Positions 58,475 to 64,000 of a stretch of 64,000 nt of DNA are shown here, one piece after another. How positions within the stretch are numbered: position 1 is the first letter of the stretch; every line of letters begins with the position of its first letter. The notes beneath the pieces are model-generated. The model made no database searches and was not told the DNA's origin. It was given only the letters and a program-made list of their open reading frames with translations. The translations under genes and the position numbers were made by a program. Source of the stretch: Fagopyrum homotropicum (taxonomy: Eukaryota; Streptophyta; Magnoliopsida; Caryophyllales; Polygonaceae); contig BSWB01000005.1 of the NCBI GenBank assembly GCA_033239125.1, positions 99,323,994 through 99,387,993 of the forward strand. The letters run 5' to 3'.

Positions 58475-60230
58475 TGATAGCATGAATTAAAGTCTATGTT
58501 TTGGGGTTTGTTTGGACGTTTTATCTTTCATAATCTGCATGTTTGTATGTATTATATGTGATTATATTACCATTTCATCTACCTTTGCGGGAATCGAGGT
58601 CTACACCTAGTTTTGTTATAATCGTAGGTAAAATGGCGCGTTTTGCATCGAAAAGGAGCAAAAGGAGCTATGGAGTCATTGGAGCTACATTGAGGAACAT
58701 AAGGAACCATCCAGGAAGCATAACCATGGATTAAAGATTTACTTTGGATCAGTTTTGAGAGATTTTACATTCAGTTGTGACTCACCTCGGTTGACCACAG
58801 AGTCATCTCGACCGAGGTGATCCAGGGAAGTCGACTCGACCGAGGCGAACACCTAGGACGCGGCGAGCATATTTCATTCTTGGCTGAGATGTTTTATCTT
58901 TGGAAAGTGATCTTATATTTTTGGGCTTGGCTCCTGGAAGGAAGAATATATTATAGATCATATATTTTACCTATTTTTATGGGAAGAAATCTTTCTAAGA
59001 TATCTTATCTTTGGAGGGTTATTTTCCTATAAAAAGGGTCGGATTTCCCACAAATCCGACATCCGCTATCAGCGCAAGATCGTGTTTACACCACAACAGT
59101 CATACTCCAGTTGGGAGATTTGAAGAACCTTTTTGAAGGTTGAAGGAAGATTGAAGATTGTAGCTTTTATAGCTTTTGGAGGTTTTCTTGTAAGATTACC
59201 TTAGATTCTCTTCCTTGTTGTCTTGCTTGCTGGATTTATATCCAGGGAACGCTTTGTTGTGATATTTGATTCAGTTATTGAAGTCTTTTCATTAAATTCT
59301 TCTTGTTCAAATATTCACCTTCTTCCCATATATTTGATTAATACTTTCATGATGATGAGTGGCTAACTTCCTTGTGTGATTCTAGGGTGATTGGCTGAAA
59401 GTTGTGGGAAAAATAATGATAGAATAATCTTAGATTCCAGTAGGATCTTGAAAGTTCGAGTCTTTAACCTTAACCCTAAGCATCTCGTTCAGTCGATGAA
59501 CATCTCGGCCGGGGTGGAATTTGGATGACCGAGGTGACTTATCTGATCCGAAACTGAGAGTTAAGTGTTAGAGTTTGCCAAATCCTATTCTTATTATACC
59601 TTTCCTGGTTCAATGCAAGCTTAGGATGAGACTTACCCGGTAATTCCTTAGTTTGTGTACCAACGATCATAAGTGTAGGTAATAAAGGTTTATCCTTTAT
59701 TGGGGTTTGAGTGTGCTTTCATCCCATCTTTGTGAGTTAGCCTAAGACTTACCCGGTAAAGGTTGATTCTATTCCCTTAGATGGTGTGTTAGTTTGAGGA
59801 TATAGTTCTTTATCTTGATTCCTTAAGACTTACCCGGTAATAGGAGTTACGGTTTAGGATTAGTGAGTAGTGAGACTTACCCGGTGATCTATTCCACCAT
59901 AGTAACACCTTCCCTATGCAAAAACCTCAGCTTTGTCCGCTTATCTTTAGATCTTGAGTTGGAACTACAACTAGATGCTTTAATCCCTAGAATTGCATAT
60001 TTCCTTTATTGACTTCTATATCATCTTTGATTGTTTTGATTACCTTTTGTGGTTAGTATTTACATAAGCATACCGTGATTGGACTTTGTTTCACTAAGTC
60101 CCTGTGATCGACCCCTGGAATTCCTTGCTTTTACTACGATTGACCCGTACACTGCGGGTTCGCATCCTTGTTTTAAGCTTACGTCTAGGGTTATAAATTT
60201 AAAGCTTGCACACACCGTTTGGAGCGAACA
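58475..60230 (+). repeat. Ath-3 3' LTR
   Basis: 1,756 bp, TGATAGCATG to GGAGCGAACA. TATA at 59028-59035. Confidence 0.95.
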
Positions 60231-60235
60231 TGTAT
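60231..60235. repeat. Target site duplication TGTAT (Ath-3), right copy
   Basis: Copy of 48406-48410; the Ath-4 frame resumes at 60236. Confidence 0.95.
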
Positions 60236-61523
60236 GCAACTCGGTTTTTGCACATTCCTACTTTGGAAAAATTGGGCATGTTGGAGAGCATGCAGGCATT
60301 CCTCACCAACACTGGGCTCGGGGAATTTCTGGACATGAATGCCCCAACATACCCCGAGCTTAGCCGCCAATTCATCACCACCTTCACCAAGGAAAAGGAG
60401 GACCATATTTGTGTTGAACTTTCATTCAAGTTCAACAAGAGGAAGTATACACTCGACTACACCCAACTGCACGAGGCATTTGGGGTAACTATTTGCGCCT
60501 CCGAGAATTGGTGGGAGCCCGTTCCGACACCCGACTTGTGCGAGTTCTGGCAGGCCGCCACCGGATCCGAGTTTCATGCTAGGGGTGAGTACTCCAACAA
60601 ACTCACTCACCCTTGCTTGAGGCTCCTGTCAAAGATCTTCATGAGTGTCTTCTGTGGACACAAGGAGGAGAACAAGGTCGCTCTCAAGGACCTTCCACTG
60701 TTGTACGCCTGCCTCCCCATGAATGACAAGGTGCCGGATTGGCCATACCTCTTTCTTACCACTTCGAAGCGAATTAGGAGGAACGAGCCACGTGACATTG
60801 TGGGTGGTGGGGTGATCTCCTTGATCGCTTCATAGGTGATGGACCTCTCCGACTTGGAGGATGGGTTAGAGGCCCCACTTTACACGGAGGGGATGTTGAG
60901 GAGGTGCAAGCTCCTCAAGAAAGACGGGGAGAACTTCTTTTGGCTCTCATTGGAAGATGGGAGTCACATTACATACCTTCCCCGACCACTTCCACTTGGA
61001 GACGATCTATCCGAGCTTTTCATCCCGGCTGATCCTTTCGTGTCGAGGCGGCCTCAGGTAGCCATTGTTGAGAGGCACGCTGCGAGCTCTCCAGCCGGGC
61101 TCATTATGAGCACCACATGCCCATACCGGAGGACGAGGAGATGCCCACTACAGCACCGGATGAGGATCCGGCACTTGAGAGCCTTCAGGCTCAGATAGCG
61201 GCCTTGACTACCCAGCATCAAGCATGCAGACCGAGTACCGGCGGACCATGCTTGAGTAACAACAAAGTTGGCAGACGAGCTTCGCCTCCTCCATGACCTC
61301 CCACTTTGACCGGAGGTAGGATGCATGGCAGGAGGCTCAACAGCAGCAGCTCGAGGCTCAGTAGTTGGCTTGGCAAGCCAGCTTTGAGACCTCATTTGGG
61401 CAGAGGATGGATGCTCAGCAGGCCCGCATCGACACACTCTACCGCCGGCAGGAGCATTTCTTCAGCCACTTCTCATACCCACCGGAGGAGGGTCCGGATG
61501 GTCCAGCCGGACCATCCCATTAG
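60236..61523 (+). pseudogene. Ath-4 accessory ORF, main part
   Basis: Continues the 26 codons at 48333-48410. The core reads ATRFLHIPTLEKLGMLESMQ, then FNKRKYTLDYTQLHEAFG, then NKLTHPCLRLLSKIF and VGGGVISLIAS. It has the same general plan as the other accessory ORFs but is too diverged to align fully by eye. It is broken by TAG 60833-60835 and by a frameshift near 61090. The shifted frame gives an acidic then Gln-rich coiled-coil tail (QAQIAALTTQHQ, AQQARIDTLYRRQEHF) with two more stops, ending at TAG 61521. Confidence 0.78.
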
Positions 61524-62164
61524 CGGTATCATCCTTTATTCCTTCTCCATATTTATCTTTGCTTTCATTTTTCACTTTGAGGGCAAAGTGTGCTTCAAGT
61601 ATGGAGGAGGGAAATATCTTTGCATGTATAGTTTGTTTGAGTATTTTCTTTAAGTTGTAGTTTGAAATTCAGTTTGAAAAAAAAAAGAAAAGAGACGAAA
61701 AAGCCAAAGAAAATGAAAAAAGGCATGAAAATCCTTGGATAAACCAAAAACCCAAAAGGGCGGTTTAGGCAAAAAGAAGGTAGTCCGACCAACCTTAGGT
61801 TGATGCACAATTGGACTTGAGGGATGTGAGTTCCATGTAAGATCATAAAATAAAAGAAGAAGAGTGGCAATGTGAAAACCTGAAAGGGCACCTTGGCAAA
61901 ATGAGCGGCACCGAGTGTAGGTTCCCTTTCCGACGTTTGGCGGCATAAGAAGGGGTGTCATAAGGAGGTTGTCCGGGTAGGTCACTCTTGGAGCAATAAG
62001 GATGGTAGTTTTCTCACATTTTCTCTCTTTTTTCTTTTTTCTTTCTTGGTTTTTCTTTTCCATTGTCTATGCCTCTTATTCATGCTTCCTGAGGCCTTTG
62101 AGTCTAAAAACTGTTGTCATGTGTTTTACTCGGGACGAGTAAAAGGTCTAAGTATGGGGGAGTT
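61524..62164 (+). other. Ath-4 3' noncoding region
   Basis: AAGTATGGAG at 61597-61606 and AAGTATGGGG at 62150-62159 (polypurine tract). A segment with GAGCGGCACCGAGTG (about 61900) may be a distant version of the conserved block. A-rich 61677-61730. Minus-strand Phe-rich ORFs are composition artefacts. Confidence 0.7.
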
Positions 62165-63660
62165 TGATAGGTGATGGAATCACTATCATTTAGGTTAGTT
62201 TTTAGAGTCTTTTTATCACATTAGTGTTGGTTTATGCTACTAACTCTTTGATCTAGAAGAAGAAGACTAAAAGAAGATAAAAGAGGAGTTTTTGCACTTG
62301 GGAGTTGAAGACCATTCACGAAGCAAAGCTTCTGTTGCCTCACCGCCCCCGCGGAGCAGTTTCACCGCTCCCTACGGGTGACACCACGTTCCGGAGTGCA
62401 GCCTGCGCCTTCGCCAGCGCCAGGAACGAAGACTGTCGCCGCCCCGGCGCCACTCCTTGGCGCCCCTGCGGTGACTTATCCAAAAGAGGCGAAGACCGGC
62501 GCCCCTGCGCCTCTACCTGCATCTCACCCTACGGAGCTGTGAAGCCAAAGAGTCAGTGTCACCGCCCCTACGTTGACACTGGGCCGCCCCTACGGCTCGG
62601 CATCTGAAGCGACAGAAAGTTGAAGAGTCAAACGTTTGAAGATCATTAATGATCCGCCCCTGCGGAACTGCCAGACCGTCCCTACGGCCATGAAGAAGAT
62701 CAAACGTTTTCGCCTGAACCACCCCTGTGGATCTGAAGGCCGCCCCTACGGTTCAGTGACAGAGACTTTACTCCGGCTGTTTACAACACCTTTATGGCAT
62801 TAAAGGTGGCTGTTTTGGCCGGCCATTTACTCCCATTTAGTGCCATTTGTAGTATAAATAGACCCACGGTTGATTGCTAGAATCATCCATCATTTCTCAC
62901 TTTTATTCTCTCTTGCTTCCTTTGTAATGAGCTTCTAAGTTTCCTTGCTACATTTGGTTGGTTTGAGGCAGCATTATTACTTTGGTTGTAAGTTCCCTTT
63001 TTAATATAAGTTTTATTCAGTAATGTTTTGTGTTTCTTGAGCTTCATTTATCTAAATTGCATGTTTTCATTATCACTTAAGATTGATCACCTTAGGTTCG
63101 AAGTGCATGCAAACAACTAGGATTAATAGATTCCGGGTTCGGGTCTTTAGTCTAATAGTAACCTTTAAGTAATAACGGGTTGTAATTGCTTGAAGGAAAA
63201 GAAACACAAATATAAAGATTAGTTTAATGGTTTTAATCTTCTCTTTATATCCCTTAGTTTTTGTTTGAAAGCTAACTTATGAATTGTTCTTGTAGGTTTA
63301 CGGAACACTAACTTGAAAAGTTATGTTGATGCCGGTTGGCTCAACACATACATATGATCAAGACGGGAACATTACTTGAAAACTTGTAAAAAGGAACTCA
63401 CCAAAGTAGTAATCGCATGCTAAGAATCAACCTAGTGTAGATTCACTCATCATCGTCATATCAATCTCATTTACTTGCTTTTGAGTTTTGTGTGCATCAA
63501 TTCATCCAAACCCCCCCCCCCCCCTGTTACCTTGTTCTATAATCAATAATTGAATTTAATAAAAATATCTTAAACTCTCTTGGGTTCGGCCCTTACTTAA
63601 TCACTATACTTGTTTTAGTATTGAGTTCGAAAATTACTTTTGAAAGGATATAAACGACCT
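62165..63660 (+). repeat. Ath-4 3' LTR with dense motif C cluster
   Basis: Starts TGATAGGTGATGG directly after the polypurine tract. About 12 motif C copies or variants lie at 62342-62751 (for example 62584-62595, 62654-62665, 62740-62751), upstream of TATAAATA at 62853-62860. A C15 run is at 63511-63525. The right end is not sharp; no TSD partner is available, so 63660 is an estimate. Confidence 0.7.
62853..62860 (+). promoter_or_regulatory. TATA box of Ath-4 LTR promoter
   Basis: TATAAATA followed by GACCC, about 690 bp into the LTR and about 100 bp after the last motif C copy. Confidence 0.65.
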
Positions 63661-64000
63661 AAGGAAATATCCTCGTTCAATACCGTTTTGTATTCGGTTC
63701 TTAGAAAACATAGAAATAAAATTATTTAGTCTTACAATCTGAAATAAACATACTTAGTATCAAAACTGAAGAATGAACCATTCATTTTGCAAATCAACAA
63801 CAACCAAACAACATGATCAACCAACGAAAACAATACTAAATATTTGTAAAATATAAAAAGTGAAAGAACTAGAATAACACTCAACATTCAAAAAATAAAG
63901 ATTACACAATAAATTAGTATAAAATCATAAGAAAAATGGAGAGAAGAGTCGGCCGGCGGAACAACATTTCAACATTAGAGCCGAAGAAAGAAGATCGGTG
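63661..64000. other. Right edge, nothing recognised
   Basis: AT-rich flank with no supported ORF or TE end. The last 60 bases become GC-richer and could begin another feature outside the window. Confidence 0.4.

Larger units (their letters stand above)
48411..60230 (+). mobile_element. Ath-3: complete Athila-like element without integrase
   Basis: 11,820 bp with two 1,756-bp LTRs, TSD TGTAT, primer site, gag, PR-RT-RNase H, post-pol hairpin, accessory ORF, conserved 3' block and polypurine tract. About 31 LTR differences by eye (about 1.8%). Integrase is absent, with the same junction as Ath-2, yet the element has a proper TSD, so integrase was supplied by another element. Motif B palindromes occur throughout. 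Confidence 0.94.

Noticed and set aside
61595..62063. Phe-rich minus-strand ORFs resembling membrane proteins
   Set aside because: Antisense of A-rich 3' noncoding DNA of Ath-4.
63511..63525. C15 run
   Set aside because: Homopolymer in the Ath-4 LTR. A shorter C run sits at a similar place in the Ath-1 LTR (about 1940), so this is probably slippage or possibly an assembly error.
1..64000. tRNA or rRNA genes
   Set aside because: No cloverleaf or rRNA-like sequence was noticed. The tRNA-like matches at 2077, 32871 and 50173 are primer binding sites only 14-18 bases long.

Overview
This is nuclear DNA of a flowering plant, probably a eudicot. The case rests on nested Ty3/gypsy LTR retrotransposons of plant-only lineages, Ty1/copia remnants, and one host gene for a DEVIL/ROTUNDIFOLIA-type small peptide. 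More than 85% of the window is retrotransposon. I could run no database search, so lineage names (Athila-like, Tekay-like, Reina/CRM-like) come from recognising protein motifs, primer binding sites and LTR ends.

Layout. (1) 1-18059: an old Tekay-like chromovirus (Tek-1), heavily mutated. Its reverse transcriptase (RT) gene is split at 356/13508 by a complete 13,151-bp Athila-like element (Ath-1, 357-13507, 5-bp target duplication GTGAC). The Tek-1 3' LTR is 16305-18059. (2) 18060-20200: Ty1/copia remnants. (3) 20200-23680: the only TE-poor pocket, holding the DVL/RTFL gene at 21217-21510. (4) 23680-37090: a three-deep nest on the minus strand. An old LTR is split by a solo LTR (23820-35607, TSD TCTAC), which is split in turn by a complete young Tekay-like element (Tek-2, 25928-35032, TSD CAATG). 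(5) 37091-37830: an RT fragment of the Reina/CRM type, minus strand. (6) 38014-47142: Athila-like Ath-2, damaged at both ends. (7) 47143-63660: Ath-4, a derivative that lost most of gag-pol. Its accessory ORF is split exactly by the complete 11,820-bp Ath-3 (48411-60230, TSD TGTAT). (8) 63660-64000: nothing recognised.

How the parts work together. Ath-1 encodes gag, protease (PR), RT, RNase H (RH), integrase (IN) and an accessory ORF (aORF). Ath-2 and Ath-3 keep gag (Ath-3), PR, RT, RH and aORF but share the same clean loss of integrase, so they must borrow it. Ath-4 has lost nearly all of gag-pol. Tek-2 has nearly identical LTRs around a decayed interior. Several resident elements therefore look like trans-mobilised parasites of others.

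Most unusual signal: each element carries many copies of its own short GC-rich palindrome. These are CCACGGCCGTGG in Ath-1, CACCTCGACCGAGGTG in Ath-2 and Ath-3, CCGCCCCTGCGG in Ath-4 and in the unrelated Tek-1 LTR, and CCGCGACCGCGG in the old minus-strand LTR. The sequences differ between families but sit in the same zones: upstream of the LTR TATA box, later in the LTR, in the PR-RT spacer, and between pol and the accessory ORF. Inside ORFs the palindrome is read in different frames, which points to a nucleotide-level function. I know of no established explanation.
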